Assembly: GCA_002338715.1 (NCBI GenBank)
Contig: DDIR01000146.1
Location: forward strand, 19,238 to 83,237
Reading direction: 5' to 3'
Length of the DNA: 64,000 nt
From: Phycisphaerales bacterium UBA1845
GTDB taxonomy: Bacteria; Planctomycetota; Phycisphaerae; UBA1845
This document shows positions 1 through 8,104 of this stretch, piece after piece (positions within the stretch are counted from its first letter, which is position 1; every line of letters begins with the position of its first letter). The translations under genes and the position numbers were made by a program. Under the pieces are notes generated by a model. That model was given only the letters and a program-made list of their open reading frames with translations. It searched no databases and was not told the origin of the DNA.

Positions 1-1
1 G

Positions 2-61
2 GATTTGAAGATCGACCTATCTGATTTTCGGTTGATGCAAGAGGTCTTTACGGGCAATTAG
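2..61 (+). CDS. possible 3' end of a gene entering from the left
   Basis: One forward frame is open from base 2 to a TAG at 59-61 and would encode about 19 C-terminal residues ending in EVFTGN. Nothing identifies the protein and the stretch is too short to judge coding potential. It is listed only because it would be convergent with the regulator ending at 111. It may equally be non-coding. Confidence 0.2.
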   Translation, partial: DLKIDLSDFRLMQEVFTGN

Positions 62-110
62 CACCGCACAGTTCGCCGGTCCTTGCGACGCACCTATTAC
101 CGGTTGCGGT

Positions 111-1733
111 TCATGTGGTGGTGCGGGTTAGGCCCATTCGCTTGATTCGCGACGCGAGGGTGGTGGGTCTTACGCCGAGGAGTTCGGCTGCACCGCCCGG
201 ACCGTGAACTTGCCAATTGGTTTGATTGAGTGCGATCAGAATATTCTCGCGTTCGCGGCGTTTCATTTCATCGTCGGTTACTACGAATGAATGCGCTGAC
301 GATGTTGTCGGTGCGACTCTGCGACCCTTGGTGGGCGCGGTCTGCGGAAGGTCAATGCGCAGGGCGCTGGCCCGGGAGGTGATGACGGCGCGTTCAATGA
401 CATTGAGCAACTCGCGCACGTTGCCCGGCCAATCGTAGGCCTGTAGCGCCAGAATATTGCCTTGACTCAACCCCTTCATTTCACGATTGAACCGGCGAGA
501 CGCCTGCTTGAGGAAGAGGTCGGCCAACAGCGGTATGTCTTCCTTGCGTTTGCGAAGGGGCGGCACTTCGATGGGAAAGACGTTGAGCCTGTAAAACAGG
601 TCCTGGCGGAAGCGGCCCGCTTCGACTTCGGATTTTAAGTCACGATTCGTGGCCGCGATGAGTCGTATGTCGACTTCCCTGGTTTTTTCTTCCCCGACTC
701 TTTCATAGCTTCCTTCCTGGAGGACGCGCAGAAGTTTGCCCTGGAGTTCCAACGGTATTTCGCCAACTTCGTCCAAGAGAAGGGTCCCGCCATCCGCCAG
801 TCCAAAACGACCGACCCGGTCCCTGAGCGCGCCGGTGAACGCGCCTTTGGTGTGGCCGAAGAATTCGCTTTCGTACAACTCCCGCGGAACCGACGCGCAG
901 TTGACGCGAACCATCGTCCGCTCGCGTCGCTGGCTTCGACGATGAATTTCCTGTGCAACAAGTTCCTTGCCGGTTCCCGATTCACCGAGGATCAAGACGC
1001 TGGCATCGGTGGGGGCGACAAGTTCGATCTGCTGGATGATGTTACGAAGTGCAGGGCTTTGTCCGACGATCTCGCCGAATGCACGGGCATCGGAAACCTC
1101 TTCCTTCAGATAGGCATTTTCCAACTCAAGTTGTGTTCGAAGGGTTTGGATTTCGTCAAAGGCCCGCGCGTTGGCGATAGAGGCTGCGACGAGGTCGGCG
1201 ATCATTCGAAGCCAATCCAGGCAATGCTGTCCGAGCGGTGAGCGGGTAAAGATTGCCAGCACACCCAGGATCTCGCCTTTGAATACGAGTGGTTGCCCGA
1301 CAAAACCACGTATCGCCTCCTCCCGCGCCCAGTCCATGCGAACGATCCATTCCGGGTTCTCGATGACGTCGAGCGCGGCGATGCATTCACCGGTCGCGCC
1401 GACCCTGCCGACTTTTCGGACACCCATGGGAAATCGAGCGAATGCGCCATCGGTTCGTCCCCATGTTGGTCCGTCGCGTTTGATCGAGCGACCGGCGCTG
1501 GCGGCGAGGTGCAGGCAACGGGTTTGGTCCGGGCATTCGCGCGCCATCGGGCAGGTGGAGCAAATGTCGCCGGGGCGAATGAGCCAGATGCGGGCGAGTG
1601 CTATGTGCTCCTCGCCGGCCAACCCTTCGACCACTTTGCGCATGACGGCATCGAGCGACTGCTGCCGGGCAATATCAAGCAGCAGGTTCTTCAATGCATC
1701 CGATACCGACATTCGTTCGCCGAGGGCTGGCAT
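111..1733 (-). CDS. sigma-54-dependent transcriptional activator, GAF-AAA+-Fis
   Basis: This is a 540-aa bacterial enhancer-binding protein of the FhlA/NorR architecture. An N-terminal GAF sensor (about residues 15-180) is followed by a short coiled coil and a complete AAA+ domain with Walker A GESGTGKE, the sigma-54 contact loop GAFTGA and Walker B TLLLDE. The C-terminus carries a Fis-type helix-turn-helix (GGAAELLGVRPTTLASRIKR). The GAF domain has four cysteines at residues 58, 61, 67 and 73, which could bind a metal or sense redox. The frame stays open to 1811, but the extra N-terminus looks non-coding, so I start at the ATG at 1733; ATG 1712 is an alternative and neither has a clear Shine-Dalgarno. 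It is divergent from a three-gene operon with a -24/-12 promoter, which it probably activates. The inducing signal is unknown. Confidence 0.93.
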   Translation of the reverse strand: MPALGERMSVSDALKNLLLDIARQQSLDAVMRKVVEGLAGEEHIALARIWLIRPGDICSTCPMARECPDQTRCLHLAASAGRSIKRDGPTWGRTDGAFARFPMGVRKVGRVGATGECIAALDVIENPEWIVRMDWAREEAIRGFVGQPLVFKGEILGVLAIFTRSPLGQHCLDWLRMIADLVAASIANARAFDEIQTLRTQLELENAYLKEEVSDARAFGEIVGQSPALRNIIQQIELVAPTDASVLILGESGTGKELVAQEIHRRSQRRERTMVRVNCASVPRELYESEFFGHTKGAFTGALRDRVGRFGLADGGTLLLDEVGEIPLELQGKLLRVLQEGSYERVGEEKTREVDIRLIAATNRDLKSEVEAGRFRQDLFYRLNVFPIEVPPLRKRKEDIPLLADLFLKQASRRFNREMKGLSQGNILALQAYDWPGNVRELLNVIERAVITSRASALRIDLPQTAPTKGRRVAPTTSSAHSFVVTDDEMKRRERENILIALNQTNWQVHGPGGAAELLGVRPTTLASRIKRMGLTRTTT

Positions 1734-1866
1734 ATCTGTCGAGCATAACAAGACGACGAAAGTTCGCAACGCATTTTCGCGGACGACGCAATTGCGTTTT
1801 CGTTGCCGCATTGGATGAGGATTCGTAAATGTATGAATAAAAGTGACTTACGCGCAAGTTTCTGGT

Positions 1867-1882
1867 TGGCACACCATGTGCA
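1867..1882 (+). promoter_or_regulatory. sigma-54 (-24/-12) promoter of the CMD/NTF2/hydrolase operon
   Basis: The sequence TGGCACACCATGTGCA matches the sigma-54 consensus TGGCAC-N5-TTGCA at all positions but one. The invariant GG (1868-1869) and GC (1880-1881) have the required 10-bp spacing. Transcription would start near 1893, about 55 nt before the first ATG at 1950. The only sigma-54 activator in view is encoded divergently just upstream. A second, poorer TGGCACG half-site lies near 1909 and lacks the -12 GC. Confidence 0.75.
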
Positions 1883-1949
1883 CTTAATGACTCACGTCGG
1901 GCCGTGATTGGCACGGTCGAGTCCTTAACAAGTCAGATGGAGTCCAACA

Positions 1950-2507
1950 ATGCCACGTTTGAAAGCAATCGAAACCGCCGAAGCTGAACCCAAAGCCAAG
2001 ACGCTTCTCAATGGCGTTCAGAAGAAACTGGGGATGACCCCGAACCTCATGCGAACCATGGCGAACTCGCCAGCCGTCCTGGAAGCGTACCTGGGTTTCA
2101 GCAACACCCTTGGGCAGAGCAGCCTGTCAACCAAGCTTCGTGAGCAAATCGCTTTGACGGTTGGCGAAGTGAATCGGTGTCAGTACTGCCTGGCCGCGCA
2201 CAGTGCGCTCGGGAAGATGGCGGGTTTGGGTGACGAAGAAATCGCCGACAGCCGGCGCGGTACGTCCACCGATCGCAAGACGGAAGCGGTCCTCAAGTTC
2301 GCCCGCCGAATTGTTGCAGAGCGCGGTTGGGTCAGCGACGAGGATGTCGCGTCGGTTCGAGCGGTTGGCGTCAACGATGTGGAGATCGCAGAGATCGTTG
2401 CAGTTGTTGCGCTCAACATTTTCACGAACTACTTCAACCATGTTGCGGGGACGAAGGTGGACTTTCCGGAAGTTGAACCTGTGGCAGCGCCGGCTTGCGC
2501 ATGCTGA
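1950..2507 (+). CDS. carboxymuconolactone decarboxylase/AhpD-like peroxidase-related protein
   Basis: This 185-aa protein belongs to the AhpD/CMD-like all-helical family. The hallmark redox site is [10 protein letters not shown] (about residues 75-84), with the CxxC and the following His used for thiol-based peroxide reduction or proton relay in AhpD-type members. Its length fits the 'uncharacterised peroxidase-related' subgroup. The C-terminal ACAC tail adds two more cysteines of unknown use. It is the first gene of an operon with 2578 and 3063 behind the sigma-54 promoter at 1867. The substrate is unknown; a role in detoxifying a reactive or organic compound is inferred from the neighbours. 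Confidence 0.88.
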   Translation: MPRLKAIETAEAEPKAKTLLNGVQKKLGMTPNLMRTMANSPAVLEAYLGFSNTLGQSSLSTKLREQIALTVGEVNRCQYCLAAHSALGKMAGLGDEEIADSRRGTSTDRKTEAVLKFARRIVAERGWVSDEDVASVRAVGVNDVEIAEIVAVVALNIFTNYFNHVAGTKVDFPEVEPVAAPACAC

Positions 2508-2577
2508 GTTTCTACGAGCGGATCGGTCGGGTGGTGTGAGCGCCGCCCGGCCAACCGCTCTGAGAAAGGAGAATACG

Positions 2578-3003
2578 ATGGCGTCACCAACCGACATCAG
2601 ACCGCCGTTCACGCTTGAGAGTGCGCGTGCCAAAGTCCAAGCCGCCGAAGATGCCTGGAACTCGCGCGATCCAGAGCGGGTCGCACTTGCTTACACCGAA
2701 GATTCCCAATGGAGAAATCGCAGCGAGTTTCTTAAAGGTCGACCGGCGATCAAAGAATTTCTTCGCCGCAAGTGGGCCAAGGAACTTGACTATCGACTGA
2801 TGAAGGAACTTTGGGCGTTTACGGACAATCGAATTTCCGTGCGATTTGAGTACGAGTGGCGCGACGAATCCGGTCAATGGTTTCGAGCGCACGGAAATGA
2901 GCAGTGGGAGTTTGCCGACAGCGGGCTGATGCGGCGGAGGGATGCCAGCATCAACGACGTGCCAATCGAGGAGCACGAGCGACGTTACAGCAGTGCCAAC
3001 TAG
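2578..3003 (+). CDS. NTF2-like protein, DUF1348 family
   Basis: This 141-aa protein has the compact cone fold signature of SnoaL/NTF2-like proteins of the DUF1348 group. Typical motifs are [20 protein letters not shown] near the N-terminus, [11 protein letters not shown], and [19 protein letters not shown] in the second half. The frame is open further upstream, but ATG 2578 is preceded by AGAAAGGAG and begins with the usual family N-terminus. It lies 70 nt after the CMD-like gene and is followed by the exported hydrolase. No catalytic activity is established for DUF1348; it could bind a small hydrophobic substrate. It is presumably cytoplasmic. Confidence 0.88.
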   Translation: MASPTDIRPPFTLESARAKVQAAEDAWNSRDPERVALAYTEDSQWRNRSEFLKGRPAIKEFLRRKWAKELDYRLMKELWAFTDNRISVRFEYEWRDESGQWFRAHGNEQWEFADSGLMRRRDASINDVPIEEHERRYSSAN

Positions 3004-3062
3004 ATTCACCGAATTTGTCTGCGTCAATATACAACGCAATTGAAAAGCAAAGGAAACAAACG

Positions 3063-3971
3063 ATGAAACCCAAAACCAATAAATCGATCTTGATTTTGAC
3101 TTTCGCGACAGCCGTCAGTGCCCCTGCATTGGCGCAACTTCCCGATCCGGGCTTTGACATTGAACCGGGCCGTACCGCGCTGGTTGTCACCGATCCGCAG
3201 AATGATTTCTTAAGCCCCGATGGCGTGACGTGGGGCGTTGTCGGCAAGAGTGTCACCGAAAACCAAACGGTCGAGCACATCGATGCATTGTTCAAAGCGG
3301 CGGAAGAAAGCGGCATTGCCGTGTTTGTTTCTCCGCACTATTACTACAAGCACGATCATCAGTGGAAATTCGAAGGGGCGCTGGAGGCACTGATGCACAA
3401 AATTGGCATGTTTGACCGAAAAGGTGCGTTGAACCTGGACGGATTCGCAGGATCCGGCGCCGACTGGTTGGCTCGCTACAAGCAGTACATCGAAGATGGT
3501 GAAACCGTTGTGACGAGTCCGCACAAAGTGTATGGCCCGGAGTCGAACGACCTCGCGCTCCAACTTCGCAAGCGCGGTATCGACAAGGTTATCTTAGCCG
3601 GCATGTCCGCAAACTTATGCACCGAGTCGCACATGCGGGAGTTGGTGGAGCAGGGGTTTGAAGTTGCGGTGGTCAGTGATGCGACAGCGGCTGCGGTCCT
3701 GCCGGAGTACGACGGGTATCAAGCGGCGCTGGTGAATTTCCGGATGATTGCCGGCCACGTTTGGAAAACAGACGAAGCGGTCAAGGCGATAAGGGAAGCT
3801 GCTGCTAACAACCTCACCGATGCGACATCGGACAAACCCGAACGATCGGAAATTAACCAGCACCAACAAGCAAGTCAGCCGCAACAAGACAACCAGAATC
3901 GTGCCAACAGCAACGATACGCTCGTTGCCAATGCGGTCCTGGCAAGCGGTTCTCAAATTCATAACGATTGA
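3063..3971 (+). CDS. exported isochorismatase-family cysteine hydrolase
   Basis: This is a 302-aa hydrolase of the isochorismatase/nicotinamidase superfamily. The catalytic triad is visible: Asp44 in VVTDPQNDF, a Lys in SPHKVYGPES, and a Cys in SANLCTESH. Residues 1-24 form a signal peptide (hydrophobic stretch SILILTFATAVSA, cleavage after PALA), so the enzyme acts outside the cytoplasm, which is uncommon in this family. The C-terminal 40 residues are Gln/Asn-rich and low in complexity. The ATG at 3063 follows AAAGGAAAC. It is the third gene of the sigma-54-controlled operon. The amide or ester substrate cannot be deduced. Confidence 0.88.
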   Translation: MKPKTNKSILILTFATAVSAPALAQLPDPGFDIEPGRTALVVTDPQNDFLSPDGVTWGVVGKSVTENQTVEHIDALFKAAEESGIAVFVSPHYYYKHDHQWKFEGALEALMHKIGMFDRKGALNLDGFAGSGADWLARYKQYIEDGETVVTSPHKVYGPESNDLALQLRKRGIDKVILAGMSANLCTESHMRELVEQGFEVAVVSDATAAAVLPEYDGYQAALVNFRMIAGHVWKTDEAVKAIREAAANNLTDATSDKPERSEINQHQQASQPQQDNQNRANSNDTLVANAVLASGSQIHND

Positions 3972-4264
3972 GTTCGGCGATCCAATGCCAGTGAAAAGGG
4001 AGTAGGGCGGCCCGGAGTGGAATCCGGGTCGTCTCCGGGGCGGATGATTCGATCGTGCTGATTCGGCTGACTGCGATCTTGCCGATGGCGGCGAGTGGTG
4101 CGTCGATGGCGCGATTAACGGCGCGTACTGGGCAGTGATTGTCTCGGCACGTTTCTTCAGCCGCCGATCAAAGGATTGCGGAAGTGTCGGCAGTAGCCGG
4201 CGAGGATGGCACGGTTAGCGCCATCCCCACCTTAGGCGACTGCGTCTTAAGTGATCAACACGAC

Positions 4265-4966
4265 TTACGACTCAACTTGGTTGCGGCAGGATTTGCCTCG
4301 ATGACCACGCTTGTGACCGACTCCGCCGGGTCTGCGGCTTCCGGGTTGGCTGGATTGCTTGGCTGATTTCACCAATCGGAATGCCGCGAACTCGTCAGCC
4401 GTCAATGTTCCGTCGCCGTTCAGGTCGGCATCGGGTTTGCGTTCGAGGAACTTCGCAAGCTTTGCGGCTTGGACGGCTTCGATTTCGTCAACTGAGATTT
4501 CACCACTGGAATCAATATCAGCATCAGGCTTCCGCTCTATCAACTTATTGCTGACGCGTTCAGTCATGTCGGCTTTAAGTGCTGCGAGTTCGCCGTCATC
4601 GAGTACGCCGTCGCTGTCAATGTCGATTTCAGGATGCCGATGCAACACGTGTTCGATCAGCTTGTTGTATTTCGCAGTTGCGAACGTGGTCCACTCCTCG
4701 GCATCCAGTGTGCCATTGCTGTCGATGTCGGCGGCTGGGAAGTTTTCGACCGTGAAGTTCAACGGCGCTGTTTCCGACTGGAGCAGGTCAAGCGTGTCAA
4801 ACATCATTAGCGGTGATCCATGGTGTCGTTGGCCTGGATGATTGCGCTGCGGACCATGGCCCGGGCCTTTTCCTTGACGGTGTCTCCCCCCTGCGTACGA
4901 AGCAGACGCCGCCAATCCGAAACACAGTGCTGCCACCAAAACGGTATTGGTTTTCAGGGTTTTCAT
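4265..4966 (-). CDS. secreted EF-hand protein with four calcium loops
   Basis: This 233-aa protein has a signal peptide (residues 1-25, AASASYAG), a His/Gly/Arg/Gln-rich spacer (26-50) and four EF-hand loops near residues 80-91 (DIDSNGTLDAEE), 115-126 (DIDSDGVLDDGE), 150-161 (DIDSSGEISVDE) and 181-192 (DLNGDGTLTADE). All loops keep the Asp/Asn ligands at positions 1, 3 and 5 and the Glu at 12, so calcium binding is likely. The C-terminus is basic and low in complexity. The ATG at 4966 has GGAGACCC upstream. It is probably a periplasmic calcium-responsive or structural protein; no partner is evident, although an arylsulfotransferase-like gene lies upstream on the same strand. Confidence 0.9.
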   Translation of the reverse strand: MKTLKTNTVLVAALCFGLAASASYAGGRHRQGKGPGHGPQRNHPGQRHHGSPLMMFDTLDLLQSETAPLNFTVENFPAADIDSNGTLDAEEWTTFATAKYNKLIEHVLHRHPEIDIDSDGVLDDGELAALKADMTERVSNKLIERKPDADIDSSGEISVDEIEAVQAAKLAKFLERKPDADLNGDGTLTADEFAAFRLVKSAKQSSQPGSRRPGGVGHKRGHRGKSCRNQVES

Positions 4967-5135
4967 GATTGGGTCTCCGTCTCATTTTTGATGAGATTCA
5001 ATTCAGTTGTCGCGCGAACACCACGCAACTGATCAGCTAAACGCCGACGGCGACGTTGTATTTCCAAGCGACATGTAAAATTCTGTCGCGCTGCGGTGAT
5101 AACAAGAACGTAACAAACGATGTGGCGACGTTGTA

Positions 5136-6746
5136 TTACTCCGAGTTCTTTGGCGAGAGTTTGCGCGACTTGATCGCCGGATCGTCAGCCGCGATTCGTG
5201 TTGCGCGAAATACTGCGTTGGCTTCGGAAGGACCGCGTCCAACACCATTGGGACCACGCCGATCAACACCTGTACCACCCCGATCAACACCGGTCCCACG
5301 CCGGTCGCCACGGGGACCGCGTGGCCCCTGACGCGGTGGGTGGGCGCGATCGTGGTTGTCATCGTTGCCCTTTGAACGCCTTCGATTGCCACGTGGTGGG
5401 CGGCCATTCGGGCGATTGCCCTCGATGGGATTGATGTAGTGCCATACAGTGGCACCTTGCGCATTGACCTCGAAGAAGTCTCCTTGCTCGCCTGCGCAAA
5501 CAAGCGTATTCCCATTCGGCAAACGCTGCGCTCCGGAAATATGACTTGAGAAAAAGTCGGACTTGGTTGATTGCGTATACTGCCAAACCGGTTGGCTTGG
5601 ACCATATGCCGCACCGGATTCCAACGAATAGCTTCCATCGGGCCTGAGCGGGGGGACGATTTCATCGACGGATGAATAGTCACCGTCCGGACGGTTGCGG
5701 CCATTGTTGAAAACAAGAATGTGCGTCTCGCCGGATGGGCTTTTCACCCAGGTGGCGTCGTGTTGTCCGAAGAGTTTTTGGTCAGCCGCGGTACCGGCGC
5801 GGTATGCCTGGGGATTGCCCCAGCGGTAGAGCAGGTCGCCGCCCTTTCCGTATCGTCCACCGGTGTGACTGGCGGATTCTGCGGTCGTGGTGCTGTGGTC
5901 AATCACCCAGATTTCATTGAATCCATGAACGCTGATGAGGATCTGGTCGAGTTCTTCGTTGTAGCTGAGCGAATTTCCGTGAAGCCAATCGGCAGATTCT
6001 GGTCCTCGGCCTTTCGGGGCTGGCCCGCCGACGTACCCCAATGCGCGCAGTCGATTTAATTCCTTGGGCGGTAGGTGCATCGAGTCGCCGCCGAAGTTGA
6101 TGTCGATCAACTCGGGATGTGCGGCGACATCGCCATGGTTGTTCACGTCTGGATTGAAGTCCTGGACCAAGTGATCCCACGCATGCCATTGCCAGACGAT
6201 TCGGCCATCGGTTTTGCCTTGGCGCCTGACTTCGACGATATGATCCGGCCACAACTCATCGTCATCGAGTTGACTGGGGTCTCGCCCCGCGCCGATGACC
6301 TCCTCCGCGAATTTCTTTTCCCACGCGAGGATCAAGACGTTGCCATTGGGGAGTGGTTCAATGTCATGGTGCTGGCACCGCTTGTCGTCGGCGTACTTGT
6401 AATCCCAAACGAGCTTGCCATTCCAGTCCAACTCACGGATGCGCCCGCCGATTCCGCCGCCGTGAAACCCACTGCTTCGTGAGTCATTGGCGCTTCGCAG
6501 TAGGTGTCCGTTTTTCAGCAGGTATTGGGATTGACCCGGTGTGTATTTGTCCTTCCATTTATGAACAACCTTGCCGTCCATGTTCACAAGGTATGTGTCC
6601 GTTGAGTGCAAGGGCGTGAACAGCGTGTAGCCTTCAAATGCGCCGTCGCCACAAAGAACCAAGCCGGTTTTCTCTTTTATTTCAGCCGCCGTCGCGAGAA
6701 GGGCAAAACTCACCACGCACAACCAGATCAAAATCGTTTTCGACAT
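5136..6746 (-). CDS. arylsulfotransferase (ASST)-like secreted protein
   Basis: This is a 536-aa exported protein (signal peptide 1-20, hydrophobic LIWLCVVSFALLATA) related to the six-bladed propeller aryl-sulfate sulfotransferases. Blade-like motifs recur: GYTLFTP, YLVNMDGKVVHKW, HDIEPLPNGNVLIL, GQHDATWV, LRPDGSY, GAQRLPNGNTLV. The conserved His-containing segments HHDIEPLPNG and GQHDATWV are in the family's active-site region. The last 80 residues become Gly/Arg/Pro/Asp-rich with short tandem repeats (TGVDRRG type), encoded by a repetitive stretch at 5250-5320. The ATG follows GGAGGCGGT. It may transfer sulfate between phenolic compounds in the periplasm; the substrate is unknown and some planctomycete relatives may not be catalytic. 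Confidence 0.8.
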   Translation of the reverse strand: MSKTILIWLCVVSFALLATAAEIKEKTGLVLCGDGAFEGYTLFTPLHSTDTYLVNMDGKVVHKWKDKYTPGQSQYLLKNGHLLRSANDSRSSGFHGGGIGGRIRELDWNGKLVWDYKYADDKRCQHHDIEPLPNGNVLILAWEKKFAEEVIGAGRDPSQLDDDELWPDHIVEVRRQGKTDGRIVWQWHAWDHLVQDFNPDVNNHGDVAAHPELIDINFGGDSMHLPPKELNRLRALGYVGGPAPKGRGPESADWLHGNSLSYNEELDQILISVHGFNEIWVIDHSTTTAESASHTGGRYGKGGDLLYRWGNPQAYRAGTAADQKLFGQHDATWVKSPSGETHILVFNNGRNRPDGDYSSVDEIVPPLRPDGSYSLESGAAYGPSQPVWQYTQSTKSDFFSSHISGAQRLPNGNTLVCAGEQGDFFEVNAQGATVWHYINPIEGNRPNGRPPRGNRRRSKGNDDNHDRAHPPRQGPRGPRGDRRGTGVDRGGTGVDRRGPNGVGRGPSEANAVFRATRIAADDPAIKSRKLSPKNSE

Positions 6747-6907
6747 ACCGCCTCCAATAACGCGTTTCGCAAAGGCAATGGAATATGAATGGGCGCTGTC
6801 CGAAGATAAAGCCGAATGGCGCAGTGTAGAGCCTCATCGTATTCGGGCGTTGACCGAACGCGACGACGAATGCCCCGTAAATCAAGGTAAACGCCAAAGT
6901 GACGCGA

Positions 6908-7876
6908 TTATTGCGGGCGATCGTCTGCGCCGTCATTATTGGCGATTGGGGCTGATGGGTGGGGAGGCTGCGTGTTTCCAGTCGGTTCGACGTGGACCAG
7001 AACGTGCGAGACACCAGTTACTTTCAGCATGATGTTGTCCTGGACCAGGTGGCCTATGTGGTGGCCGTCTCGCACGGTTCGTTCGCCGTCGACTTCCACG
7101 TGAATGTCGACCAGCACTTCCAGTCCGGATCGGCGGGCGCGCAGCGTTTCGATCCTTGCGACACCGGGCGTGGATTGGGCGGCGTTGTGGATTTCCTTGA
7201 TAATCTCTGGAGCGCACTGTTCGTCCATCAGCGCGGAGGCCGTCTCGCGGTATAGCTTAACGCTCGAAAACAAAATGAAGCAGGCCACAAATATTGCGGC
7301 GACTTCGTCCGCCCAGACCAGTTTCGGTCCGCCGAAGCGCACAACCGCAAGGCCCACAAGCACCGCGGCAGAGCACAACGCATCGCTGCGATGATCCCAC
7401 GCGTGCGCGAGAATGACCTGCGACCTCGTTCGACGCGAGACAGCCAGCTTATAGCGAAAGAGCATTTCCTTAAGGATCACGTTGCCGGCTGCAATCCAAA
7501 TCACCCAGCCCGGCGGAACCTCTTGCGAACGCGGCAAACTGCGGACGGCTTCCGTGATGATCGCCAGCGCAGACGTACCAATCAGCACAGCCACGGTCAG
7601 CGCCGCAACGCCTTCGAGCTGACTGTGACCGTAAGGGTGTTCGCGATCGGCAGGCTTCTGCGCAAAGTGCAGCGCAATAATCGTGACGCCGGACGTGAGC
7701 GCATCGCCGACGGAGTTCGCAGCGTCAGCCGCCATCGCAGTGGAGTGCCCAAGGATACCAGCTACAAGCTTGACGACTGCGAGCAAGAGGTTGACGACAA
7801 AACCGAGCCACATCGCAGCGATCGCATTGCGGTAGAGGTGCGAAATTGAATTGGGCTCGGATGTCGATGCTTGCAT
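6908..7876 (-). CDS. cation diffusion facilitator (CDF) family transporter
   Basis: This 322-aa inner-membrane transporter has six predicted TM helices followed by a cytoplasmic ferredoxin-like domain (about residues 225-300) ending in a His-containing polar tail. The TM2 metal site appears as AADAANSVGDALTS, with both Asp retained but the frequent His replaced by Asn. The TM5 site is HAWDHRSDALCSA. Such proteins exchange Zn, Fe, Mn or Co for protons. The frame is open to 7984, but ATG 7876 with GGAGGATCC directly upstream gives the normal N-terminus. It is monocistronic as far as can be seen; metal specificity cannot be read from the sequence alone. Confidence 0.9.
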   Translation of the reverse strand: MQASTSEPNSISHLYRNAIAAMWLGFVVNLLLAVVKLVAGILGHSTAMAADAANSVGDALTSGVTIIALHFAQKPADREHPYGHSQLEGVAALTVAVLIGTSALAIITEAVRSLPRSQEVPPGWVIWIAAGNVILKEMLFRYKLAVSRRTRSQVILAHAWDHRSDALCSAAVLVGLAVVRFGGPKLVWADEVAAIFVACFILFSSVKLYRETASALMDEQCAPEIIKEIHNAAQSTPGVARIETLRARRSGLEVLVDIHVEVDGERTVRDGHHIGHLVQDNIMLKVTGVSHVLVHVEPTGNTQPPHPSAPIANNDGADDRPQ

Positions 7877-8104
7877 GGATCCTCCAGCACAACCTGATGC
7901 TGCGAATCTTGCCTTACATTTCCTCACATGCAAGTGCCCGGGCGCGTATATATTTCGACGAGCCGCTTTTCTTAGAGGCTGCAATGAACCATGACGTGAT
8001 GGAGGTCTTCAAAGAAGTGTCGTGAATGGCATCCACCGTCGGCAGCAGTCGGAGAAGCGGGCTCGTTCTTGTTGCGCAGAACTCGGTTCGTGCAGGATTT
8101 CAGA

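Noticed and set aside
1909..1924. Second sigma-54 promoter
   Set aside because: TGGCACG is present but the GC at the -12 position is missing.
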